A DNA stretch of 64,000 nt from Gari tellinella (taxonomy: Eukaryota; Mollusca; Bivalvia; Cardiida; Psammobiidae). The position numbers and the translations under genes are program-made. Numbering within the stretch: the first letter of the stretch is position 1; each line of letters opens with the position of its first letter. The notes below the pieces were generated by a model. That model made no database searches. It worked only from the letters and a program-made list of their open reading frames with translations, and was not told the DNA's origin. Location: positions 57,651,246 through 57,715,245 of the forward strand of contig OV277866.1 in assembly GCA_922989275.2 (NCBI GenBank), written 5' to 3'. This document shows positions 32,280 through 44,300 of this stretch, in pieces.

Positions 32280-33020
32280 CAGACACTATATATATAATAA
32301 AATGTATAAAAATACATTTTTCTACAACTGTAAGCGATTTATTTTACTCTGAGTGGCAAACATTTTGGACCTGACTAGATGCCGGGTTACTTGTTTGCAA
32401 TAGACATAAGGGTTTTGACATAAACTCGTTAATTGAGAAATATACTATTTAGCCGACGACGAATACAGCTCAACGTACACTGTACATTACGTTCAAGGTG
32501 CCTATCTCTGAATATAAATATTAATTTAATAGATCGCAAGTTAAGACTAAAAGCTAATTGAACACTAGTTTTTCACCACCATCGTCAACAACATAATCTT
32601 CATCATTATGTTATCGTCATCATCATCTCCAGCATCTTCACCTTCACCAACAGCAACAGCAATGGGGAAGGATTAATTATTTCCCTTTCAACGTTTGTGT
32701 ATTTTTGACAATACACAAACACATGGCAAAAACATGTAGAAAATTCAGGGTCTTGAACTTTTTACAAGTTCTGAAATCTGAGTGGCATACAGATTCATCA
32801 GACGACCAAGAATTCATATTTTAAGTATGATTGTCTCCACAATAGACATTCCTTTGTTACTATGTTAAAAGATGTCAGTTATATGATTTACTCGTTGCAT
32901 ATTTATAAACCGATGACGCCAAAGCACGTGATAAAGACGTCTGAAGTCTGAAGTCTGAACTATCAACTCTTAAGTGTGAAGCTTAAAGTTGGCAGTCGGA
33001 AGTCAACTACGGTATTTCAT
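32280..33020. other. Intergenic stretch with one worn core
   Basis: A half core at 32350-32400 (GGCAAACATTTTGGACCTGA) is a broken family A copy. The rest includes a low-complexity CATCATCATC stretch near 32620. No gene is seen. Confidence 0.4.
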
Positions 33021-33022
33021 TT

Positions 33023-33475
33023 TATCCCTTTCGACGCCAAAGTATTTTTGAGAGATTTACCCCTACACCGTTATTGTGTCGTCTGCTTCATTATTGTTGT
33101 CTGCAATATCATTTCAAAGTCAGATTTAAAAAAGTATGACATAAGCAATATCGAAACAAGTTTTAAACAGTTACCCGGCGTCTGATCTAGCTCCAAACTG
33201 TTTGCAATGGATATAATAGTTTTAGCGTAAACGCGTTTATTGCGAAAGAATAACGTACAATGGGGGAAGTCGTTGCTCCTATCAACGCGTTTATGCTAAA
33301 ACAAGTGTCTATTGCAAAAAGCTTGAAGCCTGATCCGACACCGAATAACTCGGCGTTTGATCGGGCTCCGAATTATTTCAATTAATCGTCAATCTTTTTG
33401 AAAATCTGTTATGTTCTATATTTCATTGCATTTTGGGTTTAACTGTTTCGTTGAGATGGAATCGCATAAATTATT
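33023..33475. mobile_element. Chimeric MITE fragments
   Basis: A TTAA-2 left half (CCCTTTCGACGCCAAAG, 33023-33170) joins directly to a family A right half (TTACCCGGCGTCTGATCTAG, 33172-33254), followed by another decayed family A copy to 33475. Confidence 0.6.
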
Positions 33476-33594
33476 CACCTTTGTAAGCTTTGTAGAGCGT
33501 CACAATGCATTACGATACAAAGTTCATTTATAAATCGTTTCGGCTCGCTACATAAATCATAGCTCACTTTCACAACCAAGATATCTCAATGACG

Positions 33595-33760
33595 TCATAA
33601 AGCGCAATTGCAACCAATTTTGATCCTGATCAGACGCCGCATAATGATCGAAACTGCTTGCCACATGTTTTGAAATTACTCCTTTAATCTAACTTTGAAA
33701 CGATATTACAGACAACAATATTGAAGCAATTACCAAACTTACATTTTAAAGGTTTAATTA
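33595..33760 (+). mobile_element. Degenerate TTAA-2 MITE
   Basis: AATTTTGATCCTGATCAGAC, then CTAACTTTGAAACGATATTA and CAATATTGAAGCA match TTAA-2. The right core arm is mostly lost. Confidence 0.5.
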
Positions 33761-33931
33761 GTTAGTTGAAGTCGTAGATATGTTGTCCTCAACCCGTATT
33801 TGTTGTGCCCCCAAAAGGTTGCGTTGTATATGGTATTTTTATCATTCATTGTGTCGTTTGGTGTTCCACTTTATCCAGCATCGACCAACAAGGAACGGTG
33901 TCATTTTTAGCAAAAAATGCTCAAAAAGTGA

Positions 33932-34148
33932 TTAACAAACAGTGTACCTGTGGATTATATATTTGCCCTATGCAAACAGTGTATACCTTGATCAGAGGGC
34001 TCCTTAGGGAGCCCTGCTGTGATCAGGGTCTGCACTGTTTGTCATTTTGAAATTTAAAGTAAAAATCAACCCTAAGTAGCCAAAATGTACTAGACTAAAA
34101 TTGAAAAATTGGAGTTGTCCATTAAAAGTGTCAGGGCTGAATGCGTTA
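33932..34148 (+). mobile_element. TTAA-4 MITE
   Basis: ATGCAAACAGTGTATACCTTG, AGAGGGCTCCTTAGGGAGCC and CTGCACTGTTTGTCATTTTG make the core. The right end is GGGCTGAATGCGTTAG. Confidence 0.7.
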
Positions 34149-34149
34149 G

Positions 34150-34507
34150 ATCAAAAGCCAAAGCCATACGGACCTGCATATGACAAAAGTCACTCCGCCA
34201 TCACACGATGTACTCATATACTAAATTTGAAATCCCCAGCTAACAGTGTATAGAAAATATGACCAGGACAAACTTTCTCTATTATTGAGGTCAGTGGTTA
34301 CGGTCAAGGTCACTATGATTTGAAAATGATATGCGACATTGAGTCATCCTAAGATGAACTTTCTCACCAAAGCTGGTTTTCTCAGCTAATGTAGTATAGA
34401 AAATATGCCCTGGGCAAGTTTTTATTAATAATTAAGACCAAAGGTTATGGTAAATGTCACAGTTACCCGAAAATGGTATGCGACATTGTGCTATATCAAG
34501 ATGCATA
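34150..34507 (+). repeat. Dispersed repeat with two related units
   Basis: TATAGAAAATATGACCAGG / TATAGAAAATATGCCCTGG, and GAAAATGATATGCGACATTG / GAAAATGGTATGCGACATTG, recur about 170 bases apart. Similar repeats are common in bivalves. Confidence 0.55.
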
Positions 34508-34511
34508 TTAA

Positions 34512-34720
34512 CCCCTTCACTGCCCTACCCCTAGTAGAGTAATTTTTTGCAAACAATTTGGATCCTGATCAGACGCCGCGTAACGCGGCGTCTGATCAGG
34601 ATCCAAACTGTTTGACACTCGTTTCAATATTTCTTAGGTCAGAAAACCTAAAATTGGATTTTTAGAAATAGAAGCAGACGACAATTGTTTAAATTTGATG
34701 ACGTCATGGCATAGAAAGGG
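34512..34720 (+). mobile_element. TTAA-1 MITE
   Basis: Exact TTAA at 34508-34511 and 34721-34724. The left end is CCCCTTCACTGCC and the right ATGGCATAGAAAGGG. The core arms are almost perfect (GGATCCTGATCAGACGCCGC and mirror). Confidence 0.93.
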
Positions 34721-34833
34721 TTAAATGCGACTTTAATTTTTAGAGCAAATCCTTTCTTTGAATTGATGTTCTTCTTTAATCATTTGGTATAACAAGTGAT
34801 AAGGTTAGCCACTTCGATAGAATGACGTCGTCT

Positions 34834-35017
34834 TCTTTAACCATTTGTCGCTTGCTTTTAATCTCTGATTAAATATTTTGGTAAATTTACTAAAATGATA
34901 TCAAAATGAGTGTCAAACAGTCTGGATCCTGATCAGAAGCCGAGTTTCTCGGCGTCTGATGAGGATCCAGACTGTTTGCAAATAACGGATCAACTCGGGC
35001 CAAGACAATAAAGGGGA
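34834..35017 (+). mobile_element. Degenerate TTAA-1 MITE
   Basis: TTTAACCATTTGTCGCTTGC on the left, AAAGGGGATAAT on the right, and a core with loop GCCGAGTTTCTCGGC. Confidence 0.65.
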
Positions 35018-35439
35018 TAATGACAGTATCGCGGATCAATATGAAACATAATCATCGTCCGTGTCCTACGCTTTTGATTTATATATTATATACAATACAG
35101 ATCTTTGTTCATGTATTATTAATAGACTACTTTGATTGTGCGTTCTTCTGTATCCAACAGTTGTTTCCCAACATAACCCCTTTAGATGTATCCTTACTTT
35201 TATTTGTTATGACATCAAAGCTCTGCTGAACCGAATTCTTCACACCTCGAATTCTTCCACTCGTGTGACCAGTGTGTGAAGATTTCGTACGAATATGTCA
35301 CACAATGGCAGTGTGAGATTTCCGTACCCCCTTTTTAACGACCTGTTGGTACCTACGTATTCTTCACATAACACCTTCCGTTTAACCTTTCTTTATGAAA
35401 CAAGCTCTAACAACTTAGGCAAATCACTTTCCATAGCCC

Positions 35440-35605
35440 ATAAGATGGTGTATTGCGTCGTTTTGTGGGTTGACACTAGAGAACTAGGGAAAACAAACGT
35501 CTTCGGACAGGCGACCTTCTCACGTACTGTCACGACCCGGGATCGAACTCGGGATGCATTGTTAAGAAGCGGGTGCGATAAAACTGTGTTATCTATCCTT
35601 TTACA
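35440..35605 (-). repeat. tRNA-derived SINE, minus strand
   Basis: On the minus strand GATAACACAGTTTTATCGCA is followed by a B-box CGAGTTCGATCCCGGG (plus 35538-35554). The open frame 35295-35618 on the plus strand overlaps it and is probably not a gene. Confidence 0.6.
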
Positions 35606-35640
35606 TATTGTGAATTAAAGGGAGGTAAATCATATAACTC

Positions 35641-35861
35641 AGACACACATTGCACAAATACAGACTGGTAGCTAAACAACTCAATAGAATTGCTTCACCA
35701 CCTGCTATAGTATATACACTGGATGTCCTAACACTCCGAACTGACCAGGGGAATTTGCATCTTACCAATAATAGTCATTCCAGTGTATATAATATAGCTG
35801 GTGGTGAAGCAATTCTATTGAGTTGTTTAGCTACCAGTCTGTATTTGTGCAATGTGTGTCT
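35641..35861. repeat. Long hairpin: 82-bp arms, about 57-bp spacer
   Basis: The left arm begins AGACACACATTGCACAAATA and the right arm ends TATTTGTGCAATGTGTGTCT. The arms are nearly identical over their length, differing by a few bases near the spacer. No family ends are recognised. Confidence 0.9.
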
Positions 35862-35869
35862 TAGCTAGG

Positions 35870-36420
35870 CGCTGCTGCCGTATCCGATTGATCAGGGAAT
35901 GGACTGTATAAGAGTGGTTTACTGCATACATATGAGTTATATGATTTACCATCCTTTTACAGTTTTTACGATTTAATAAAAAGAGATCTTTAACAGCCGA
36001 CCTAAAAACTTGCATTTCTGCGGAAAATGGCCGCCTAAAAAGAGGCAGTTTCATACATGAATCCAAGAGATTATCCAGAGCCCATGCTGAAACCCTTGGA
36101 CCTTCAACTGATCCTTTTCATAGGTCAGATCAACCAGAACATTGGCTGCACGACATAACCAACCTACACGTTGAAACTACTGTCCCTGGACTTTCATATG
36201 CTGATTGAGAAAATTGGAAGAGATCCCTGACACTAGCCATAATAGTTGTCCACATCTTGGGGAGAAAGGAGATACATGTATGTGTGGCCCCTATCTACCT
36301 CGATAAAGACGAAACTAAACGGAAATATGGAGGATCTCAGGAAGACCGCATCCTTCATCGCTGGATCTGGCGTGACCGTGTAGTCTGTGAACCTCAGTAA
36401 GTAAGTAAGTAGCCGATCTA
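35870..36420 (+). repeat. Possible decayed LINE 3' end with AGTA tail
   Basis: Broken frames include a D-x-E-N-W-K-R-S-L-like piece at about 36206-36230. The segment ends in (AGTA) repeats at 36396-36413, as some non-LTR elements do. Identity is uncertain. Confidence 0.3.
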
Positions 36421-36489
36421 AATCCAAAGAATTATCTTTGGATAAGTGCAGTTTTTTTATGTCACAATCAAACTTTAGTCCCGTTGAGC

Positions 36490-36720
36490 TAATGCTTAGT
36501 TCCCGGCTTCCTTTTAGGCATAATAGGCCTTTGACTTACACTTACTTAGCTCCTTACCGTTGTTTGTTCGAATCCCGACCTGAACACTCGGGCTTTTTCA
36601 TTTGGAGAAGCCTTCCAGCTGGCTATCGGAAAGTCGGTGCTTTTACCCAGCTGCAGATTTTAACTGATACAGTGTATGACGCACATCTGGTTTATTCCCA
36701 AAACTGTAATTAACTTTATG
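36490..36720 (+). repeat. tRNA-derived SINE
   Basis: A perfect B-box GTTCGAATCCCGACC is at about 36568. The body GAAGCCTTCCAGCTGGCTAT, GGAAAGTCGGTGCTTTTACC resembles a SINE body widespread in bivalves. Confidence 0.6.
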
Positions 36721-37129
36721 TCGAGATATGACTGAAATACTGTAAACATAGTATGAACTCAGAATTCTAGGCCTCGGTTTGATTTCAACGTGGAGTTAAG
36801 GCTAGTTTCATCGTCGGTCATCGAAACGACATCGCTTTACGTAAAATCGGTCCCGAGAAAGATTTTGACCAAATATACAAATGTATACAAGCGTGTCGAA
36901 GGTCGGGCAAGGCCGTCTCGATCCGGCTTTTGCCTATCCTATATCGGCCGGTGTAATGACGAAAAGTGCCCCCTCCCCTCAGAAGTGTGACCCCGGGATA
37001 TTTTTCGACAAAGAAAATTAACCTCCCGGTCATTTTACATGTATGAGGACCATTCAATTAACAGTAAGCCTTGCCCTATAAAAAAGAAACAAACAAACAA
37101 AGAAGCAAATTGTTTTCTTTATTCCCTCA

Positions 37130-38330
37130 TAGTATTCCTCTTTAATGCTTATGCCAAATTTCAGCCGTGAAATCCATCTGTGAAATGCTTTATTGAAGGC
37201 TGATTTGGGTATACTGTTCATATACTGATACTAGTATATGGCAGACCAAATGGCGGTTCTAGTCCAAAATCGGCGTCCCTAGGAAAACTGTTTCATGTTT
37301 GGGAATAACCAGAAGTCATACGGGTCCAGGTCTTGACTGTACGGGTGATGGGGAAGCACCTCGGTTCATTTTCTTTACGGAAATGTGGTCAATATTGTGG
37401 ACTTGAGTGCAGGAACATTGTCATGTAACATATAGGCACCATGCTATCCGAACGTTTTTCGCCTTTTGTGACATTATTTTTTCAATTGTTTCAATACTAT
37501 GTCCCTTTAAACTTTCCCATTACCAGTTCTACTCCGTGGTATCAGAACTTGTACTGTCTCTCCTCTTGCATTAACGCGAATTGCTACATTATTGTCTGTA
37601 CACTTTGTGATATTTTAGCAACTGGGTCTCCTCATATCTTTACTTGCCCATATCTTGTTATAATAATCATTTTTAAGTAGGGTCAAAGCTATGTACCTAT
37701 GTTTCGCCAACTGTATAGATATCTGAAAATGCCCATGAAGTGAAATGTGGGTATTTATTCAGTAGTTTACGGGCATTCTCAACACTGTCTTATATCGCTC
37801 ATCAGTGGACATATTTTGCTCACATCTAGCAATTACGCTTGACGCCAAGTATATTCTTTAAAATATTGAATAATGATCCAACAGACATCTCAGGTACACT
37901 AGCTATCTGCTTTATAGTGATTGGTGTATCATTCAGTAATAAGTCGATGACTTGCTAAACAGTTTTGGAATTAGCAGCAGAATTCGGTTTTCATGGAATT
38001 GGTTCGTTTTTGAAGGTCAGATCTCCACTTTTGAACCTCTTCACCCGGCGATTAACGGTAGCATAAGAAACACTATGATTATGATACACAAATGCTTCAC
38101 AAACTTCGTGTATGTTTTCTTCGAAATCCCAAGTAAGAAACGAGTTTTTGATACAACCACATATTTGAGTTTTAGTTTCATCAACATTGTTCACAGAGTG
38201 TCTATGAGTAGGTTCATTTTACACGGCTATTGTTTCAAAACTACCAAACCAATTTCAGTGAAGCTTATTTTATATGATAGAAAAAAAGCTTGAACAAATG
38301 CTACCACAAATTCCAACGTGAAAATGGCGC
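37130..38330 (-). pseudogene. Decayed mariner transposase
   Basis: On the minus strand the 5' part (about 38194-37990) reads YATVNRRVKRFKSGDLTF, matching the helix-turn-helix before the R-x-G-D block of mariner transposases. Further on, HDNVPAL (about 37420) and LPHHPYSQDLDPYDFWLF (about 37350-37300) correspond to the second and third catalytic Asp regions. Many stops and frameshifts separate them. Terminal repeats were not found. Confidence 0.75.
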
Positions 38331-38339
38331 ATTTTGACA

Positions 38340-39150
38340 GAATGGTCAGTGTAGGCTCAATATTAATTGAATGTTCCTCGTATTATGCCAAAGAAAGTCC
38401 CAATGACAGATTCCTACGTCACAAATTGTCCTCAGGGGCCGACCTTTAGAAGGGGACACTGTTCGTCTTAACACCGGCGTCCGTCTGGCAATCGAATAAC
38501 ACCGGTTTCCTTTCGGTCTCCCTCAGTATTGCACGTTATTACTGAATGCCCATGATCTGAACTATACGATAAGGCAATCGGTAGTATGGCTCCATGTAAG
38601 AAAGTGATCAACATAACAAAGAAGTGAAATCAGCTCGTCTTTGTAAACCTCATTCATATATTGAACCCACGATAACCATTATCGGGCGATGATGGTCGCC
38701 CGTATTATAACCAATGCCCGTCCGGTAAATAAGGACTATCGCGCCAGTTCGTTCGATTTTTCAAACCATTCGGTTTTGGTTTTTTTAATTTTGCATGTTG
38801 CTGGTACATACCCTGTTGTACAGAAATATGAAATAAAAATAGCGGGTCCCCAACTGGTTCTTTTCTTAATAGCTTGTTTTAGGTATACCCCTAATTATCC
38901 TAAGACACGTGCTTTTGATCACAAAATCTCGGAAAACCCCTCTTCAGCTTTGTAATATTCCTTAAATGTTGTTTGTTACGATCCATTGTTTACCGTCACA
39001 AAAGACGGTAACACTGGAAAGTTGTTCCCATCTCTGCGCAGTTGCCAGTGATCAAGCGGCAAGAGTAGACCACGAAACTGTCTGGCAAATACACGTATTT
39101 ATAATAGCAGTGTATAAAGAACTCAGAAACAAATCCTTAATACCTGCTAA
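38340..39150. other. Intergenic, nothing recognised
   Basis: Short open frames at 38689-38955 and 38966-39154 show no motif, no splice context and no similarity that I recognise. Confidence 0.35.
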
Positions 39151-39189
39151 ATGAACTTATTTGCAAAGTTCATTATTTCTTTTTCTGAA

Positions 39190-39350
39190 CATATTTATTT
39201 ATTTATTTACTTGCTTGCTTGCTTGCTCGCTCACTTACTCACTCACTCACTCACTTACTCAATTACTCACTTACTTACTTTCTTTTTTTACTTTCTTTCT
39301 TTCTTTCTTTTATGGCGCTCTTTTGACACTGGAGTTGTGCGTTCAAAAGC
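39190..39350. repeat. Tetranucleotide repeats next to a reversed SINE/LINE tail
   Basis: Runs of TTTA, CTTG, CTCA/CTTA and CTTT follow each other (39196-39312). They abut GGCGCTCTTTTGACACTGG and GCGTTCAAAAGCGCTT, the reverse of the tail seen at 55170-55260. Confidence 0.8.
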
Positions 39351-39379
39351 GCTTCACCTGAAATTTGATAAATAAATGT

Positions 39380-39830
39380 ACCTACAAAGCGAGAAAAACA
39401 AATAACTACATTTACAATAAACATAAGTTCTGGATTTACATGGGAACAAATTTCGTACAAGGGAAATTCTAAAAATATAATTACCAAGATTACATCACTA
39501 GTTTATAAAATCAACTATAAAATTAGTCAAATATTTGAGAGATCAAAATGAGTCAAATATTTATGAGATCAATGGCATTGTTAAAAATAATGATTTAAAG
39601 TCATTGCTGCCCCCCAACAATCCCGGGACTTACATTGTCCACAACTAAATTATACGTTCCATCTATAAATTAAGCTGCCCAAGGATTATACCACAGACTT
39701 GCAGCCAGCTGGTGTCAAAGAGATCAGAGTCATTAGCCCAGACAGGCGCCAGGTCAACGGTACAACCTCGACACTCCCGTTTAGACCACAGCATCTACAG
39801 AAAGAATACAGTTTAGAGGTAGAAGTCATA
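39380..39830 (+). repeat. Dispersed repeat, partner of 576-1190
   Basis: It shares ordered blocks with 576-1020 (CAACAATCCCGGGAC, AAATTAAGCTGCCCAAGGAT, CAGGTCAACGGTACAAC), with about 20-25 percent difference by eye. Confidence 0.6.
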
Positions 39831-39839
39831 TGTTAAACT

Positions 39840-41310
39840 TACTCTTTGTATGCTGAGCACGCTTTCTTTCTGAACTAGAAGCCTAATGGCCTTAATGCTC
39901 ACATGGAGACACTTAAGACCAGGTGAGTTTAAAAAAGAAACCATTTTGGATACAATTAACAACTAAGGAAGTTTCACATTGACAGTTGACGTCAAGACTA
40001 TGTCATTTAGGTAAAAATTGTATTGGATGGATGCGTTGGGTTTTATGGTACTGCGACACAAATTATGTCATATAGCGCCAATAAATGACAAGGGGTGATG
40101 AGATGAGCTGATGAGGATTTCAGGTAGATACTTTCGGCAAATCTAATTGATTGCTAAGCAGCGCATGGGATCAAAACCACGGACCTGCCTTCCATTTAGT
40201 TCTTGGCAGAGGGGATAATTTCGGTCTAAAAATCAGAAAACCTTCCCTATGACAATTTAACCCCAAAACCACGACATGGTGTGGCGGTTTCTGGGACGTT
40301 TGTATTGATGCCTATGATAGTCTAATATACATGTATACGTTATCAGTCATGTAAGGCTTCGGTCGTGTTTGGTGAAATGATGGTATTGAAAATGTTTATG
40401 TATTTATCAGGCAAAGATTAATTGATTGCCCGGGACAAAAATGACAAGGCTCTATTTGTTGAATCTGGTAAAGGGAGATTCTACCAATACATTGTTCCTG
40501 AACTTAAAAGAGCAATTTTCTTACATTACAAATACCCCTTAAATTCAGAATGGCATTGGGCAGATGCTCAACTTATAATTTGATGCTCGAAATTGGCAGA
40601 CATGTGAGTAGGCCATACCAAAATAGAGTATTTCCATTCTTTGACAGGCACGTGATTGAAGACAATTTTTTCCATTTATAATGATAAGCTCCCTGTTGAG
40701 AGAATAGGGAAATCAATATATCTTGAACCCTACTAGTTATACACCAACATAGAATTGATATCATCAGCTGTTTACACGGTCGTTAACCTTTCAAAGTTTA
40801 TATACCATACGCATTCAAACCAAGAACATAGCATATCAATATTTACAATGATTAATATATCAAGACATCAGTCTGTTGTAAGTACTTTAAAGTCTAATAT
40901 TATACTATATGACATATATCTAATGTGTAATAGTCCGCAGTGGTGTAGCCAACAATCTTTTAATTGACTACATTCTATATATGTCGGCTTTATGCAATAA
41001 CAAACCAATAATTCATTGCAGCCCCAATAGTGGCCACTACGTATTATAATCAATATTTTGCTACTATAATTTGTTAAGGTTTAATAATATATTGTTTTTC
41101 TACGAAGGTAGCTTTGTTGTCGTAGGAAACATGTCCCAGTATTCAGCCTGGCTTTGTAGGAAAACAATTGGTTCAATATATACATATAAATTGTGGTAAC
41201 TAAACATTTTGATAGTAATACGTAGTTAGTCCCAAGTGAGTGCATGTATGTATATGTACTAACACATATTCAAACGGTTCTGCTTGGGGGTAATGTAAAA
41301 TTGTAACTAT
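39840..41310. other. Intergenic, nothing recognised
   Basis: AT-rich. A possible polymerase III B-box on the minus strand (GGTTTTGATCC, about 40171) may mark another worn SINE. No gene is seen. Confidence 0.35.
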
Positions 41311-41322
41311 GTCGAATTTTAA

Positions 41323-41563
41323 CCATTTACTCTATAGCCTGTTTCTAGTATTGAATATAAATGACCACTTAAAGCAAGTTGAAAGTAAAGCAGAATGTGC
41401 CTTAAGGCACATTCTGCTTTACTTTCAGCTTTAAGTTACCATCTGCTGGAATATATAAAAAAAAATCTAATAATGCATATTCATGACAGTATAAATTGGA
41501 ACTATTTTCTATAGTGAAGTAATAAATTAAATGTGTTCAAAGGCGCTTCTATGGAGTAAAGGG
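41323..41563 (+). mobile_element. TTAA-5 MITE with module II
   Basis: TTAA at 41319-41322 and 41564-41567. Ends are CCATTTACTCTATAGCC and CTATGGAGTAAAGGG. The hairpin AAAGTAAAGCAGAATGTGCC, TTAAGGCACATTCTGCTTTA is almost perfect. Confidence 0.9.
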
Positions 41564-41749
41564 TTAAGCAAGTCAGTATGTATTATGGTCCGGCAGCCTG
41601 AGTTGCTGAAGAATTAAAATTGTCAGTGTCATTGTATATAAAATATCAATAATTAATAGATAAGTTGCTAAATCCATTATTAGTTTTTAAATATATTTAA
41701 GTGTGTGTTAAATTGACCTATTGTACCGTTAAAGTATGAATCTCAGAGA

Positions 41750-42680
41750 TAATCATTTCTGCCGTGTTTCTCCAGATCCGGTCCAGTTGAATTAAAGTTT
41801 AAGTTTAAAGTATAATTTTACGATAGCCACCATGGCATTCATATTAGATTTCGGAGAAATACGAATGTAACAGCGTTTTGTCATGACAATACACTGATGA
41901 TTTCTATTTAATATCAACAAAGTCGATCAAGTTTTTTTTGCGTTTCAGTTTAAATAGCTTTTCAAGATTTCAACCATTGCTGCCATGTTGGAAATTGGGT
42001 CAAAATTAAATTAATATTTTATTCAAAACTTAATAACATTTTGCCAGGACTATGCACTGATTATTTCTATTAGGTTTCAACAAAATCGGCCCGTTGAAAT
42101 ATTGGTTTATGATTACGTAATATATCATAAGATAGTCGCCATGACAACCATGTTGTTTTTTGGATCAAAATGAAAGTCACATTTGTTCAGCAACATGCAA
42201 TGATTATTGTTACTTAATTTCAACAAAATCGGTCAAATAGTTTTTGAGTTCAAGTTTAACATATGATTTTAATATGGCTCAACATGAAAGTAACATTGAT
42301 ACAGATATATGCAACGGTTATCAAAAATATTGGTCCGGTTACTCCGGTACACTTTGAGGGTTAGTTTAAATATATATTTTCAATATGGCCACCATGAAAG
42401 TAATAACGCTTGACCATGGCCATCCAATGATCTGTTCTACGAAGTTTCAATAAAATCGATCCTGTAGAATTTGAGATTTGGTTCAAAACATATTTTAAAG
42501 ATGGCAGACATGATGGCCATATAAGATTTCAGATGAGCATGAAAATGAAATGGTTTGATCAGAATTTCAGACTGATCATTTATACCAAGATTTAACAAAA
42601 CTGGTCCTGCAGAATATGGGTTTAAGTTTAAATTAAAAAAATAAACGCACGACGGACATAACCAGCTGAAAATAGCTCAC
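41750..42680 (+). repeat. Bivalve-type dispersed repeat with internal units
   Basis: Units of about 130-150 bases recur: TTTCAACAAAATCGGTC, AAGTTTAACATATGATTTTA and ATATGGCCACCATGAAAG. It ends GCACGACGGACATAACC and AAAATAGCTCACATGATAGC. Confidence 0.6.
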
Positions 42681-42692
42681 ATGATAGCTTAA

Positions 42693-42902
42693 CCCCTTCA
42701 CTGCCATGAAGTCATCAATTTTAAACAATTGTCGTCTGCTTTTATTTCTAAATTTAAATATTTAGTTATTTTGACTTATGAAACATTGAAATGATTGTAA
42801 AACCGTTTGTATCCTGATCAGACGCCGCGTAACGCGGCGTCTGATCAGGATCCAAACTGTTTACAAATTACTAGTGTATTCGGGATAAGGCAGTGAAGGG
42901 GT
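42693..42902 (+). mobile_element. TTAA-1 MITE
   Basis: TTAA at 42689-42692. Ends are CCCCTTCACTGCCATGA and AAGGCAGTGAAGGGG. The core is TGTATCCTGATCAGACGCCG with mirror; the loop is CGCGTAACGCG. Confidence 0.9.
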
Positions 42903-43402
42903 TTAAAAGAAACCTTATATACTTTTTACAAAGTAACAGCTTTCAGAAATAACTTTGGGTTCAATAATCTGAATGACAAACCATTTGCATTCGGATGAGA
43001 TTGGTAAATTTTACTCGGCACCTCATCCGGAACCAATTTGTTAGCAAATTGCCATTACTAGGTATCCGCATAAAGAATGAGAGGGTTTAAGCTAGCTCAG
43101 GTTAACGATGATCAATTAGCTAATAGGAGGCGGATCGACTTATTTTTAGATTACCAATCAAGTGTTATCGACCTGAGCAACTTGTCCCTGTTTGTCACAT
43201 GGATAGAAACAGACAGAGCGCGGTGGGTTGGGTAAGCGGCTGGTGACGTTTTTGTTTTGGCATGATAAGCTATCGGTATACCCTATGATTTACAGTCTAG
43301 AGAGAAAAACGCAATATGGAAAGGTACGCTTTTAAAATTTATAAATTAATTTACTTGCATAGATTCTATGGAGACAACGTTATGTTATTAAATCACGCTT
43401 AA

Positions 43403-43656
43403 CCCCTTCACTGCAATGACGTTATCGATTTGAAACAATTGTCGCCTGCTTTAACTTTTTTTAAATTTAAATTTTCAGTCATAGGGTAATATCAATTATT
43501 TCTTAACTGTATTACATTTGGTAGTTTGATCTAAGAAATATTACAAAAAGTGTCAAACAGTTTGAATCCTGATCAGCCGTCGCGTTATACGGCGTCTGAA
43601 CAGGATCCAAACTGTTTTCAAATAACCATTATACTCGAAGTGCAGTAATGAAGGAA
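43403..43656 (+). mobile_element. TTAA-1 MITE, slightly longer
   Basis: TTAA at 43399-43402 and 43657-43660. The left end is CCCCTTCACTGCAATGACG and the right GCAGTAATGAAGGAA. The core is slightly worn. Confidence 0.82.
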
Positions 43657-43681
43657 TTAAACGAAACGTTAGACACACTTA

Positions 43682-43877
43682 CAGTAGAGAATCTGTTATT
43701 CTTTCCCGTTTAAACGCAAACGTACGCAAACGCAAAGCACTAAAACGTAGAAAATAACAACTTTTGGACAATTCTGATATTTCATGTTTATCTGATCTGG
43801 CTCCAAACTGTTTGCACTGCAAATAATAGTTTTAGCGTAAACGCGTTTATTGGGAAAGAATAACAGATTCTCCACTG
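43682..43877 (+). mobile_element. Family A MITE missing one core arm
   Basis: TA flanks, ends CAGTAGAGAATCTG and CAGATTCTCCACTG. TTTCATGTTTATC runs straight into TGATCTGGCTCCAAACTG, so the left arm and loop are deleted. Length is 196 against about 246. Confidence 0.9.
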
Positions 43878-43880
43878 TAA

Positions 43881-44131
43881 CTCATTATCCCCTAAAACTT
43901 CCAATGGACAATGGACAATTCAAGTTTACAATAAAGGCTGGTCCATTTTAAACTATATAGGGACGTTTTTTGATAATATATTGCAAAATGACAATCAGTG
44001 AAGTCCCTGATTAGAGGGCTCCTCCAGGAACCCTCTAATCAGGGACTTCACTGTTTGCATGAGACCAGTGTTCTCTAAATAGGTACACTTTTGGTAAATG
44101 ACGCATGTATGCGTCACTAGGGCTCAATGAG
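43881..44131 (+). mobile_element. TTAA-4 MITE abutting the family A copy
   Basis: The left end CTCATTATCCCCTAAAAC starts three bases after the family A end. The right end is GGGCTCAATGAG followed by TTAA. The core TGAAGTCCCTGATTAGAGGG has its mirror. Confidence 0.85.
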
Positions 44132-44159
44132 TTAATGCAATCCAATAGAGAAAATGACA

Positions 44160-44300
44160 GCTTCTCGAAAATGTTTACAATTCATTTAAATCTGAGTAGC
44201 AAACAGTCTTGAGCTTAGTCAGACCCCGAGTTACTTGTCGAGTTACCCGGCGTCTGATATGACTCCAGACTGTAGGCAATGACAATAATAGTTTGAGAAT
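44160..44300 (+). mobile_element. Worn family A core
   Basis: GTAGCAAACAGTCTTGAGC, GAGTTACCCGGCGTCTGATA and ACTCCAGACTGTAGGCAATG are remnants of a family A copy. The ends are lost. Confidence 0.5.

Noticed and set aside
35295..35618. 107-residue hypothetical protein
   Set aside because: Its C-terminal third is antisense to a SINE B-box region, and the rest shows no motif.
39151..39375. Leu/Thr/Ser-rich hydrophobic ORFs
   Set aside because: They are tetranucleotide microsatellites.
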